NCBI GenBank assembly: GCA_038211505.1
Contig: JBBQVO010000013.1
Location: 1 to 33,442, forward strand
From: JBBQVO01 sp038211505
Lineage (GTDB): Bacteria; Chloroflexota; Dehalococcoidia; DSTF01; JACRBR01
DNA length: 33,442 bases
Direction: 5' to 3'
Part shown: positions 16,981 to 23,807 of the stretch, piece after piece
Numbering within the stretch: position 1 is the stretch's first letter
Layout of the letters: the number at the start of each line of letters is the position of its first letter
Notes under the pieces: generated by a model
Told to the model about the DNA's origin: nothing
Databases searched by the model: none
The model's input: the letters and a program-made list of their open reading frames with translations, nothing else
Program-made: the position numbers and the translations under genes

Positions 16981-17017
16981 CCTAACCCCCAGCCCCTTCC
17001 CGACGCGGGAAGGGGAG
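16981..17017. repeat. Dispersed 37-bp palindromic repeat, copy 1
   Basis: It carries the motif ACCCCCAGCCCCTTCCC, then a variable loop, then GCGGGAAGGGGAG, so the two CCCCTTCCC/GGGAAGGGG arms can form a perfect 9-bp stem with a 5-base loop. It matches the copy at 32459-32495 in 34 of 37 positions, and two of the three differences are in the loop. Confidence 0.85.
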
Positions 17018-17071
17018 TTCCATTCTGTGGCCTCTGTGTCTCTCTGTGGTGAGCTATTTCGACCCAAGCGA

Positions 17072-17077
17072 TACGAT
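17072..17077 (+). promoter_or_regulatory. -10-like box for the second GNAT gene
   Basis: TACGAT ends seven bases before ATG 17085, the same box and distance seen before the histidine phosphatase at 32551. No SD is visible and the -35 match is poor. Confidence 0.3.
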
Positions 17078-17084
17078 GCCACAG

Positions 17085-18068
17085 ATGAACGTCGAACTGC
17101 GCGCCGTGCGTCGCGCCGAACTCGAGCAGGTGTACGATCTGCTCGCGATCGCGTTTCCGGAAGCCTCGCGCGAGATGTTCGTCGCCCAGACGGAGCGCGA
17201 TTCGACGTTTCGCCTCCGTCACGGACGCGTCGCCGTCGATCACGGCGGGCGTATCGTCGGCTACGTGCGCGTCTTCGCCCGGACGATGCTCGTGCGCGGC
17301 CTGCCGATCGCGGCCGGCGGTATCGGATCCGTCGCGACGGCGCCGGACGCGCGCGGCGACGGCATCGCTACAGCGCTGCTCGAAGACGCGATCGAGGCGA
17401 TGCGTCGCGACGCCATCGCGATCTCATTCCTCTTCACCGGCATCCCTGCCTTCTACGGCCGCCTCGGCTACGAGATCGTCCGCCAGCCGTATTTTCAGGC
17501 GACTCGAAGCGAGATCATCGCCGCGCGGACAGGATCGTACTACAACGCACACTTGATCGATCTGTCGAAAGATCTGCCGCAGCTAGTGGCGATGCATCGT
17601 CAAGCCCTGGCCGGCGCGACCGGGGCGATCGCGCGCACGAAGAGCCGATGGCTCGACGCTAGGTGGTGGCTGAACGAGTCCGGCGCGCATACGGTTATCG
17701 CGTCTCGCGACGGCGCGCGGGTCGCGTACCTGCGCTCGCGCTGCCGCGGCTACGGCCACGAAATCCTTGAAGCGGAGTGCCGTCCGGGGCACGCGCGCGC
17801 GATCACCGAACTCGTCGAGATGGCCGCCCTGCGGCCGTGTGACTGCGGTGACGTTTTCGTCGCCCTCGCGCCAGACGCCCACCCGCTATCGTCGGCACTA
17901 CGCCTCCTGCCATCGACGACGGAGACCACCGACGTCCGCTACCCCATGATGATGCGCTTCATCGCCGAGGACGCGCTACGCACCGCACTTCCTGACGCCG
18001 ACGCTGTCAGCATCGGCGCACGCTTCCCGAACGCCGAGATGCGATTCTGGAACAGCGACCGGATCTAG
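17085..18068 (+). CDS. GNAT-family N-acetyltransferase
   Basis: 327 residues if started at ATG 17085; ATG 17076 is an in-frame alternative. The N-terminal GNAT domain (about 1-145) has the acetyl-CoA loop VATAPDARGDGIATALLEDA and the later strand IPAFYGRLGYEIV. A second, weaker domain follows, as in Eis-like two-domain acetyltransferases, but the SCP2-like C-terminal domain of the 9,283 gene is not evident and the protein is 89 residues shorter. Substrate unknown. There is no ribosome site before either ATG; a TACGAT box seven bases before 17085 favours a leaderless start there. Confidence 0.85.
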   Translation: MNVELRAVRRAELEQVYDLLAIAFPEASREMFVAQTERDSTFRLRHGRVAVDHGGRIVGYVRVFARTMLVRGLPIAAGGIGSVATAPDARGDGIATALLEDAIEAMRRDAIAISFLFTGIPAFYGRLGYEIVRQPYFQATRSEIIAARTGSYYNAHLIDLSKDLPQLVAMHRQALAGATGAIARTKSRWLDARWWLNESGAHTVIASRDGARVAYLRSRCRGYGHEILEAECRPGHARAITELVEMAALRPCDCGDVFVALAPDAHPLSSALRLLPSTTETTDVRYPMMMRFIAEDALRTALPDADAVSIGARFPNAEMRFWNSDRI

Positions 18069-18093
18069 GAGCGGGTGATTGTCCTCGTGCGGC

Positions 18094-18109
18094 CGAGATT
18101 CGAATCTCG
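18094..18109. promoter_or_regulatory. 16-bp perfect palindrome upstream of the channel gene
   Basis: CGAGATTCGAATCTCG is a perfect palindrome, in the gap between the second GNAT gene and the channel gene. It could be a protein-binding operator. It resembles a tRNA T-arm only superficially. Confidence 0.4.
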
Positions 18110-18191
18110 ATGCCTCTCAGCAGTCGAATTACGGCCAATATCATCCATCAAGAAAACGGCGGATCTCCTCACGCTCACCACATCAAGCGAC

Positions 18192-18197
18192 TATAAT
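18192..18197 (+). promoter_or_regulatory. Consensus -10 box (TATAAT) of the channel gene
   Basis: Perfect TATAAT, ending 12 bases before ATG 18210, so the leader would be only about five to seven bases and could not hold a standard ribosome site. The -35 region is not convincing. Confidence 0.5.
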
Positions 18198-18209
18198 CGC
18201 CGTCTGAGA

Positions 18210-19037
18210 ATGCTGAGTCGAGAACGCCGCGGGCCACTTTACATACGCGTAGAACGCGCGATCGAGATCCCGATGCTCGGGCTTTCACTTGCCGTCCTGC
18301 CGCTATTCATCACGCCCTACGTCGCCGACCTCCCACCGGCCATGGACCGGGCATTCTGGCTGGCCGGGATCGTCATCTACTTCGCGTTCGTCGCCGAGCT
18401 CGTGGTGATGACCTATCTCGCGCCGGATCGCGTCGGACACCTCCGCCGCCACTGGTACGAAGTGCCGATCGTCGTCGTCCCGTTCTTACGTCCTCTGCGC
18501 GTACTCCGATCCGCGCGGGCGCTTCGCGCATTGCGGGCGATGCGGCTGCTCGCCTTCGCGACGCGCGCAAGCGGCGCAGTCCAGTATGTCCTCCAGAGGC
18601 ACGGTCTCCAGTACGTGCTGCTCGGCGGAGCCGTGCTGTACGTTCTCTCCGCGGCGATGGTCACAGTCTTCGAGCGAGAGAGCGGCGGCAACATTCACAC
18701 CTTCCCTGATGCTCTCTGGTGGGGTGTCACCACGATGGCGTCGCTGAGAAACGACGATGCATTTCCGGTCACTCGCGCAGGGCGCTTCGTAGCGGTGTTC
18801 GTCGCCCTCCTCGGACTCTCGCTGGTCAGCATCATCACGGCGAACATCGCAGCATTCCTGCTGCGCGGCGATCGGCGCGATCAAGCGGCCATCGACGACG
18901 TTCTTCTCCAGCTTCAGAGAATCGAGACTCAGTTAGCATCCCTGACAGAGCGCATCGCTCCCGACACGCGAGCTCAACACGACAACGGTCGCGACCCCGA
19001 CCTCCAATCGATCCCGGCCTCGCCCGGCACTCCTTAA
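18210..19037 (+). CDS. Voltage-gated-type ion channel homologue with a substituted pore filter
   Basis: 275 residues from ATG 18210, chosen because TATAAT lies just upstream and the longer frame codes for nothing familiar. Helices lie at about 20-38, 47-68, 82-92, 134-155 and 193-218. An S4-like segment at 94-112 has seven arginines at every third position (R94 to R112). The pore region reads FPDALWWGVTTM at 165-176, then ASLRNDD (177-183), then AFPVTRAGR. In potassium channels this place holds T(T)VGYGD; here length is kept but the residues are replaced. A coiled coil follows (about 222-250). It is a membrane protein of the 6TM channel fold; whether it conducts, and which ion, is open. The flanks of the filter are intact, so a frameshift is not the reason. 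Confidence 0.82.
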   Translation: MLSRERRGPLYIRVERAIEIPMLGLSLAVLPLFITPYVADLPPAMDRAFWLAGIVIYFAFVAELVVMTYLAPDRVGHLRRHWYEVPIVVVPFLRPLRVLRSARALRALRAMRLLAFATRASGAVQYVLQRHGLQYVLLGGAVLYVLSAAMVTVFERESGGNIHTFPDALWWGVTTMASLRNDDAFPVTRAGRFVAVFVALLGLSLVSIITANIAAFLLRGDRRDQAAIDDVLLQLQRIETQLASLTERIAPDTRAQHDNGRDPDLQSIPASPGTP

Positions 19038-19092
19038 CCCGACGATAACGTCGCTTAATCACCCGATAATCCTCGCGCTGCAACATGCCCGT

Positions 19093-19305
19093 GTGAGCAA
19101 CGATGTGCGGCTGGAACAGGTGAGCAAGCGGACGTACCGCATCGCCAACGCTCGCACATCTCACACGCTCGCTGCGGCGAGCAGACCGGAGCGCGCGCGA
19201 TTCGCCGCGGCGATACCGCAGCCGTCTCGCATCCCGCTCCTCGGCAGGTTCGCCACCGGCGAGCAGCGCCGGACGCGTCCAGGCGCGACGGGAGACGAGG
19301 CGTAA
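19093..19305 (+). CDS. Possible small protein of unknown function
   Basis: 70-codon frame from GTG 19093 to TAA, with codon use like real genes of the window in its first half. Composition is rich in Arg, Ala and Ser; IPLLGRFATG near residue 48 is the only hydrophobic patch. No family recognised. It has no SD; a GATAAT box ends 22 bases upstream. A good terminator lies 56 bases downstream, so an independent transcript is likely, but the product might be an RNA rather than this protein. Confidence 0.3.
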   Translation: MSNDVRLEQVSKRTYRIANARTSHTLAAASRPERARFAAAIPQPSRIPLLGRFATGEQRRTRPGATGDEA

Positions 19306-19360
19306 CCCGGTCGACAAGCCCTCCCTCGGACGGCCCGGTGCGACGCCGGGCCACCCTCGA

Positions 19361-19394
19361 AGAGCCACGTATGCCCGACGTGGCTCTTCTTCTT
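19361..19394 (+). terminator. Rho-independent terminator
   Basis: Perfect 10-bp stem AGAGCCACGT/ACGTGGCTCT with a 7-base loop, followed by TCTTCTTT. A second GC hairpin (GGCCCGG/CCGGGCC, 19332-19352) precedes it. It ends a plus-strand transcript starting before 19,300, either the channel mRNA or a separate short one. Confidence 0.85.
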
Positions 19395-19580
19395 TGTCCT
19401 CCCCAATCCGTCGGTACGATCATCGGCTCGTTTGTTTCAGCGCCGTGACAGGCGGCTGCGACACCGTCGTCGCAACATATCTGCAGCACCATCGCCAACA
19501 GCCACCAGACATACTGGAACTGTCGCGTGACGCACGCCCGAAGTGGCCGGCGCGATCGATGTTGGGACAGGAAGGGACGC

Positions 19581-20735
19581 ATGAAATCTGCAGCACCGTT
19601 CATCATGGGACTCATCGGCATGCTCGCCGGCGCCGCGCTCGTCGGCGGTATCGTCTGGGCGCGCGACGACAACAGCAGCAGCCCAAAGCCGTCGGCCGTC
19701 GCGAACACGCCCGCTGCGACGCAAAGCACAACCGATAGCGGCGCGAAAAACACGAGCAGCAGCGCCGCCATCAGCTCGTCATCGGACTTCACCGCGCTGT
19801 ATGACGCCGTGCGGCCATCCGTCGTGCGCATCACCACGGGCACGCAAAGTAGTGGCCCATTCGACCAGCAGAGCGGCGGCCTCGGCTCCGGCATCGTGCT
19901 GGACAGCACGGGCGACATTCTGACGAACTATCACGTCGTCAACGGCTTCGATAACGTCACCGTCACCTTCTCCGACGGCACCGTCGCCAGCGCCAACGTC
20001 GTCGGCAAGGATCCCGGCGACGACACCGCCGTCGTCAGGGTAAACAACCTCACGGACACGAGCGTCCTCAAGCCGGCGAAGCTCGGTGACTCGGCGCAAG
20101 TGAAGATTGGATCCGTCGTCGCCGCTATCGGCAACCCGTTCGGCCTCGATGGCAGCTTCACGACGGGCGTAATCAGCGGCCTCGACCGCACGCTGCAGTC
20201 GAGCAGCGACGGCCGTCCGATTCGCGGCCTTCTGCAGACCGACACGGCCGTCAACCCCGGCAACTCCGGCGGCGCGCTGATCGACCTGCAGGGCGAAGTC
20301 ATCGGCATCAACACCGCGATCGAAAACCCGAGCGGCAACTCCTTCGCCGGCGTCGCCTACGCGGTGCCGATTAACACACCGAAGCGCTATCTTGCGCAGC
20401 TCACGTCCGGCACGACGATCAGCCACGCCCGTCTCGGCATCGCCGGCAAGACGCTGACCGCCGATGACATGAAGCAGCTCGGCGTCGACCACGGCGTCGG
20501 CGTCGCGACGGTCGATCGCGGGAGCGCCGCCGAGAAGGCCGGCATCAAGTCGTCGTCGAACGGCACGGGCGATGTCATCCTCGAGATCGACGGCCGGCGC
20601 GTGACGAAGTTCGAAGACGTCGCCGACTACATCGACACGAAGGCCGTTGGCGACACCGTCCAGCTCAAGATCCACCGCGCCGGCAGCGACATCGACATCA
20701 CGGCGAAGTTGATGTCGTGGGACTCGTCGGCGTAA
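19581..20735 (+). CDS. HtrA/DegP-like serine protease (S1C) with PDZ domain
   Basis: 384 residues from ATG 19581 behind GGAAGGGA. One N-terminal membrane helix (about 6-26), a Ser/Thr/Ala-rich linker (30-68), a trypsin-like protease domain (about 70-275) and one PDZ domain (about 283-380). The triad is complete: H118 (NYHVV), D148 (GDDTAVV), S229 (NPGNSGG). The protein should sit on the outer face of the cytoplasmic membrane and degrade or refold damaged exported proteins. Length and single PDZ fit the DegS/HhoA-like, membrane-anchored class of Gram-positive-style bacteria. It ends at a strong terminator and converges on leuD. Confidence 0.93.
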   Translation: MKSAAPFIMGLIGMLAGAALVGGIVWARDDNSSSPKPSAVANTPAATQSTTDSGAKNTSSSAAISSSSDFTALYDAVRPSVVRITTGTQSSGPFDQQSGGLGSGIVLDSTGDILTNYHVVNGFDNVTVTFSDGTVASANVVGKDPGDDTAVVRVNNLTDTSVLKPAKLGDSAQVKIGSVVAAIGNPFGLDGSFTTGVISGLDRTLQSSSDGRPIRGLLQTDTAVNPGNSGGALIDLQGEVIGINTAIENPSGNSFAGVAYAVPINTPKRYLAQLTSGTTISHARLGIAGKTLTADDMKQLGVDHGVGVATVDRGSAAEKAGIKSSSNGTGDVILEIDGRRVTKFEDVADYIDTKAVGDTVQLKIHRAGSDIDITAKLMSWDSSA

Positions 20736-20804
20736 CCGGCGGCGAACGCAGCAGTTCTCTCCGCGGATGTGGTGGGTGGTACCGAGACGGAAGCGGAGTT
20801 GAAG

Positions 20805-20838
20805 GAGGGTCGCGCAATGCGCGACCCTCTTTCGTTTT
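20805..20838 (+). terminator. Terminator between convergent htrA-like gene and leuD
   Basis: Perfect 11-bp stem GAGGGTCGCGC/GCGCGACCCTC with a 3-base loop, then TTTCGTTTTC on the plus strand. On the minus strand the same hairpin lies 21 bases past leuD and may stop that transcript too, but has no T tract there. Confidence 0.88.
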
Positions 20839-20859
20839 CAATCAGGATGAAACTCGGGC

Positions 20860-21459
20860 CTACGCCGAAGCGGGCGTCGCGGGCAAGTATTCCGGGCGCG
20901 ACGACTCGAACGAGGTGATGTCGGGTTCGTTCTGGAGCGTCAGGCCGATGCCGTCGAGGCCGTTGAGCAGGCAGTGCTTGATGAACGGATCGATCTCGAA
21001 CTCGCGCGACTTGCCGTTGCCCAGCGTCACCGTCTGCGTCTCCAGATCGACCTCCATCTCCCAGCCGGGCGAGTCCTCGGCGCGGGCGATGAGGCGGTCG
21101 ATGCTGTCCTGAGGGAGCTCGACGGTGAGCAGGCCGATCTTCGCGCAGTTGTTGCGGAAGATGTCCGCAAATGACGGCGCGATGATCGCCCGGAGGCCCA
21201 TCTGTTGCAGCGCCCACGGCGCGTGCTCGCGCGATGAGCCGCAGCCGAAGTTCGGCCCCGTGACGAGAATCTCGGCGCCGTCATAGCGGTGATCGTTCAC
21301 GACGAAGTCCGGACCCTTACGCCACTCATCGAACGCGAACTCGCCGAAGCCGGTGCGTTCGATGCGCTTGAGGTACTTCGCAGGGATGATCTGATCCGTG
21401 TCGACGTCGGCGCGCGGCAGCGGCAGCACCTTGCCGTGAATCTTCTTGACGGGCTCCAT
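20860..21459 (-). CDS. leuD: 3-isopropylmalate dehydratase small subunit
   Basis: 199 residues from ATG 21459. This ATG shares one base with the leuC stop (TGATG) and has GGAGG eight bases upstream. The swivel-domain motifs are present: DVDTDQIIPAKYLKR near the N terminus and FGCGSSREHAPWAL in the middle. LeuD pairs with LeuC as the isomerase converting 2-isopropylmalate to 3-isopropylmalate in leucine synthesis. Length is normal. It is the last gene of the operon on this strand. Confidence 0.95.
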   Translation of the reverse strand: MEPVKKIHGKVLPLPRADVDTDQIIPAKYLKRIERTGFGEFAFDEWRKGPDFVVNDHRYDGAEILVTGPNFGCGSSREHAPWALQQMGLRAIIAPSFADIFRNNCAKIGLLTVELPQDSIDRLIARAEDSPGWEMEVDLETQTVTLGNGKSREFEIDPFIKHCLLNGLDGIGLTLQNEPDITSFESSRPEYLPATPASA

Positions 21460-22865
21460 CAGTCGTTCCTCCACTCGCGGATATCGACGAAGTGGCCGGC
21501 GATCGCGGCCGCGGCCGCCATCTGCGGGCTGACGAGATGCGTCCGGCCGCCGCGTCCCTGCCGCCCCTCGAAGTTACGGTTCGAGGTCGATGCGCAGCGC
21601 TCGCCCGGCAGCAAGAAGTCGGGATTCATGCCCAGGCACATCGAGCAGCCGGCGTCGCGCCACTCGAACCCAGCATCGACGAAGATTCGGTCAAGACCTT
21701 CACTCTCCGCCTGCGCCTTCACAAGCCCGCTGCCGGGCACGACCATCGCCTGCACGCTCTTCGCGACATTGCGCCCGCGCACGACGCTCGCAGCCGCACG
21801 CAGATCCTCGATCCGCCCGTTCGTGCACGAGCCGAGGAAAACGCGATCGAGCGCGATGTCCTCGATCGCCGTCCCCGCCTTGAGGTCCATGTACGTCAGC
21901 GATCGCTCGGCGAGCTCCTTCGCGCGCGGATCAGACATTGTCTCCGGATCCGGGACGCGGCCCGTTACCGGCACACTCTGCGCCGGCGTCGTGCCCCACG
22001 TCACGCACGGCTCGATCTCCTCGCCACGCAGTTCGAGGTGTTCGTCGAATTGCGCATCATCGTCGGTCGGCAGCGCGCGCCACGAATCGAGTGCGCGCTC
22101 CCACTCGGCGCCCTTGGGCGCGAACGGGCGGCCTTCGACGTAGGCGAACGTCGTGTCGTCTGGCGCCACGAGCCCGGCGCGCGCGCCCGCCTCAATCGAC
22201 ATGTTGCAGACCGTCATCCGGCCTTCCATTGAGAGCGCGCGGATCACGTCGCCTCGATACTCGATCACGTGCCCGATGCCGCCGGCGACGCCGATCTTGC
22301 GGATGATCGCGAGGATCACATCCTTCGCAGTCACGGCTTCGTGCAACGAGCCGCTGACTTCGATCGACATCGTCTGCGGCGTCGCCTGCGACAGCGTCTG
22401 CGTCGCCAGCACGTGCTCGACCTCCGACGTTCCGATGCCGAACGCCAGCGCGCCGAATGCGCCATGCGTCGACGTATGGCTGTCGCCGCAGACGATCGTC
22501 ATACCCGGCTGCGTCAGCCCTTGCTCGGGCCCGATGATGTGGACGATGCCCTGCCGCACGTCGGTGTGCATGAACGTCGGCACACCGAACTCCTCGCAGT
22601 TCGCGCGGATCGTCTCCACCTGCTGCACCGAAAGCGGATCCGCCCACGGCTTGTCACGATCGATCGTCGGCACGTTGTGATCGACCGTCGCGAGCGTCAG
22701 ATCCGGTCGCCGCACCCTGCGCCCACTGAGCCGCAGCCCCTCGAACGCCTGAGCGGACGTCACTTCGTGCACGAGATGCAGGTCGATGTAGAGCAGGTCC
22801 GGCTTGCCCTGTTCGCGTCGAACAAGGTGCGCCTCCCAGATCTTCTCGGACAGTGTCTTTGGCAT
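21459..22865 (-). CDS. leuC: 3-isopropylmalate dehydratase large subunit
   Basis: 468 residues from ATG 22865 (MPKTLSEKIWEAH), the family's usual start; the frame is open 50 codons further into the PIN toxin gene but that part is not LeuC-like. Motifs: TVDHNVPT, VCGDSHTSTHGAFGALAFGIGTSE, and the three [4Fe-4S] cysteines in FLGSCTNGR and GCSMCLGMNP. It catalyses the dehydration/hydration of isopropylmalate together with LeuD. leuD overlaps it by one base. Upstream, 22 bases away, ends the PIN toxin gene, so leuC is read either through the toxin module or from that module's promoter. Confidence 0.96.
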   Translation of the reverse strand: MPKTLSEKIWEAHLVRREQGKPDLLYIDLHLVHEVTSAQAFEGLRLSGRRVRRPDLTLATVDHNVPTIDRDKPWADPLSVQQVETIRANCEEFGVPTFMHTDVRQGIVHIIGPEQGLTQPGMTIVCGDSHTSTHGAFGALAFGIGTSEVEHVLATQTLSQATPQTMSIEVSGSLHEAVTAKDVILAIIRKIGVAGGIGHVIEYRGDVIRALSMEGRMTVCNMSIEAGARAGLVAPDDTTFAYVEGRPFAPKGAEWERALDSWRALPTDDDAQFDEHLELRGEEIEPCVTWGTTPAQSVPVTGRVPDPETMSDPRAKELAERSLTYMDLKAGTAIEDIALDRVFLGSCTNGRIEDLRAAASVVRGRNVAKSVQAMVVPGSGLVKAQAESEGLDRIFVDAGFEWRDAGCSMCLGMNPDFLLPGERCASTSNRNFEGRQGRGGRTHLVSPQMAAAAAIAGHFVDIREWRND

Positions 22866-22887
22866 GATTCTTTCTCTTCCCAGGCGG

Positions 22888-23400
22888 CTAAGCGGCCTCG
22901 ATATAGTCATCGAGGTGGACGTACCGCGGCAGCTTGCGAATACCTCGTTGACCCGCGACGGTGAGCTGCTCCGGATTGACGTTCGCAATACGCGAAAACG
23001 CTTCGTCATTACCAACGATCACATCGCAGCGATCGAGTACGGCGCACGCGACGATTAAGGCATCCGGCAGTTTCATGCCGGTCGCGGCCCGCACCTCGGC
23101 CGCCGTCACGATCACGGCGCGCGTGATCTGCGAAAGCGTGATCCCGCGAGTCGCCTCCGTCAGCGCCATGACGCGCCGTCGTCGGAGCTCATTCTGTGTA
23201 CGGATCGGGCGAACAAGAAGCTCCAGCTGCACGATTGCGGACAGCGGAGCTTCTCGTTCACCTCTTAACACGGAGCCGAACGCATCATCGACCACTTGAG
23301 TGCGCGGGTCATTGCGGGAGAGGTAGTAGATACAACTGCTCGTGTCAAACGAAATCCGGACGGCGTCCGCAAGATCGTCGATTAATTGTCGTTGTCCCAC
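22888..23400 (-). CDS. PIN-domain toxin inside the leu operon
   Basis: About 170 residues from GTG 23400, overlapping the antitoxin's 3' end by 19 bases; the exact start is uncertain because no ATG lies before the first motif. PIN acidic residues: D19 (ISFDTSSCIYYL), E60 (VQLELLVRP), D113 (KLPDALIVACA), D132 (VGNDEAFSRI). All four are kept and the length is normal, so it is probably an active metal-dependent RNase toxin. The gene lies between leuA and leuC with its cognate AbrB-type antitoxin upstream. Confidence 0.88.
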   Translation of the reverse strand: MGQRQLIDDLADAVRISFDTSSCIYYLSRNDPRTQVVDDAFGSVLRGEREAPLSAIVQLELLVRPIRTQNELRRRRVMALTEATRGITLSQITRAVIVTAAEVRAATGMKLPDALIVACAVLDRCDVIVGNDEAFSRIANVNPEQLTVAGQRGIRKLPRYVHLDDYIEAA

Positions 23401-23735
23401 GGACGATCCCAACTGTCGCGCTCGGCCCGAACCCAGGCGTCGATCTTTTCCTTCGTACTCCACGCCGGATCGCTGATGGAGCCAGCAAGCCGTTTGTGCA
23501 GTTCCTCGCCATACAGCCGTTTCTCAAGCACGATGTGATCCTGTTCGAGCCAGAGATCGAGTTCGTCGCCCGGCACGAGGCCGAGGTGACGTACCATCAC
23601 GACCGGCAGGGTAATCTGGTTCTTCGTGCTCATCCTCGTAACCTCGTGATGCGGCAGGATCTCGATCTCGGGATCTGCGCCGTACTCGAGAATCGCCTCG
23701 CCTATCCTATGCGTGGTGCCTTCGTGCTCTTCCAT
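23382..23735 (-). CDS. AbrB/SpoVT-type antitoxin
   Basis: 117 residues from ATG 23735 behind AGGAGGTG. The swapped-hairpin AbrB domain is at about residues 35-72 (MSTKNQITLPVVMVRHLGL, GDELDLWLEQDHIVLEK), with an N-terminal extension of about 34 residues and an acidic, Trp-rich C-terminal tail (about 80-117) likely to wrap the toxin. AbrB-type antitoxins bind an inverted repeat in their own promoter; one is present at 23745-23771. An alternative start at the methionine of MSTKNQ has a poorer ribosome site. Confidence 0.87.
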   Translation of the reverse strand: MEEHEGTTHRIGEAILEYGADPEIEILPHHEVTRMSTKNQITLPVVMVRHLGLVPGDELDLWLEQDHIVLEKRLYGEELHKRLAGSISDPAWSTKEKIDAWVRAERDSWDRPWDNDN

Positions 23736-23744
23736 GCTCCACCT

Positions 23745-23771
23745 CCTTGGTATCAAGGTAATATACCAAGG
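23745..23771 (-). promoter_or_regulatory. Operator-like inverted repeat over the antitoxin promoter
   Basis: Perfect 9-bp arms CCTTGGTAT and ATACCAAGG with a 9-base spacer. The repeat covers the -10 box of the toxin-antitoxin promoter and ends beside the antitoxin ribosome site. It is the natural binding site for the AbrB-type antitoxin. Confidence 0.75.
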
Positions 23772-23789
23772 CACACCGATCTTTATCAA
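23760..23789 (-). promoter_or_regulatory. Promoter of the AbrB/PIN module
   Basis: On the minus strand, -35 TTGATA (23789-23784), an 18-base spacer and -10 TATATT (23765-23760), about 20 bases ahead of the antitoxin ribosome site. Transcription from it can also reach leuC and leuD. Confidence 0.75.
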
Positions 23790-23807
23790 GTACAGTAGCA
23801 GTTCCCT

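Larger units (their letters stand above)
16720..17084. repeat. Gap with inverted CCACAGAG words and a palindromic repeat
   Basis: A 365-base gap between divergent genes, without a recognisable gene. GGCTAACCACAGAG occurs at 16804-16817 and again exactly at 16904-16917. The complementary word CTCTGTGGT occurs at 17042-17050, and a related stretch with CTGTGG and CTCTGTGT at 17025-17039. A 37-base repeat with a 9-bp stem lies at 16981-17017. Opposed terminal words around internal repeat material give a small element-like layout, but no transposase is present. Confidence 0.55.
19038..19580 (+). other. Long intergenic region with a small ORF and a terminator
   Basis: 543 bases between the channel and the HtrA-like gene. 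It contains a short palindrome (GACGATAACGTC, 19041-19052), a GATAAT box (19065-19070), a 70-codon ORF, two consecutive hairpins and a T-rich terminator at 19361-19394. The last 180 bases before ATG 19581 should hold the HtrA promoter. I could not match any known RNA family (RNase P RNA, tmRNA, SRP RNA, 6S RNA motifs are absent). Confidence 0.5.

Noticed and set aside
18060..18135. tRNA-like 3' half (GAGATTCGAATCTC) downstream of the second GNAT gene
   Set aside because: The stem does not pair as a T-arm with a 7-base loop, there is no anticodon arm or acceptor partner on either strand, and no CCA-like end. It is better described as a simple palindrome.
19332..19394. Known structural RNA (RNase P RNA, tmRNA, SRP RNA, 6S RNA) before the HtrA-like gene
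   Set aside because: None of the conserved core sequences of these RNAs can be found on either strand; only GC hairpins and a terminator are supported.
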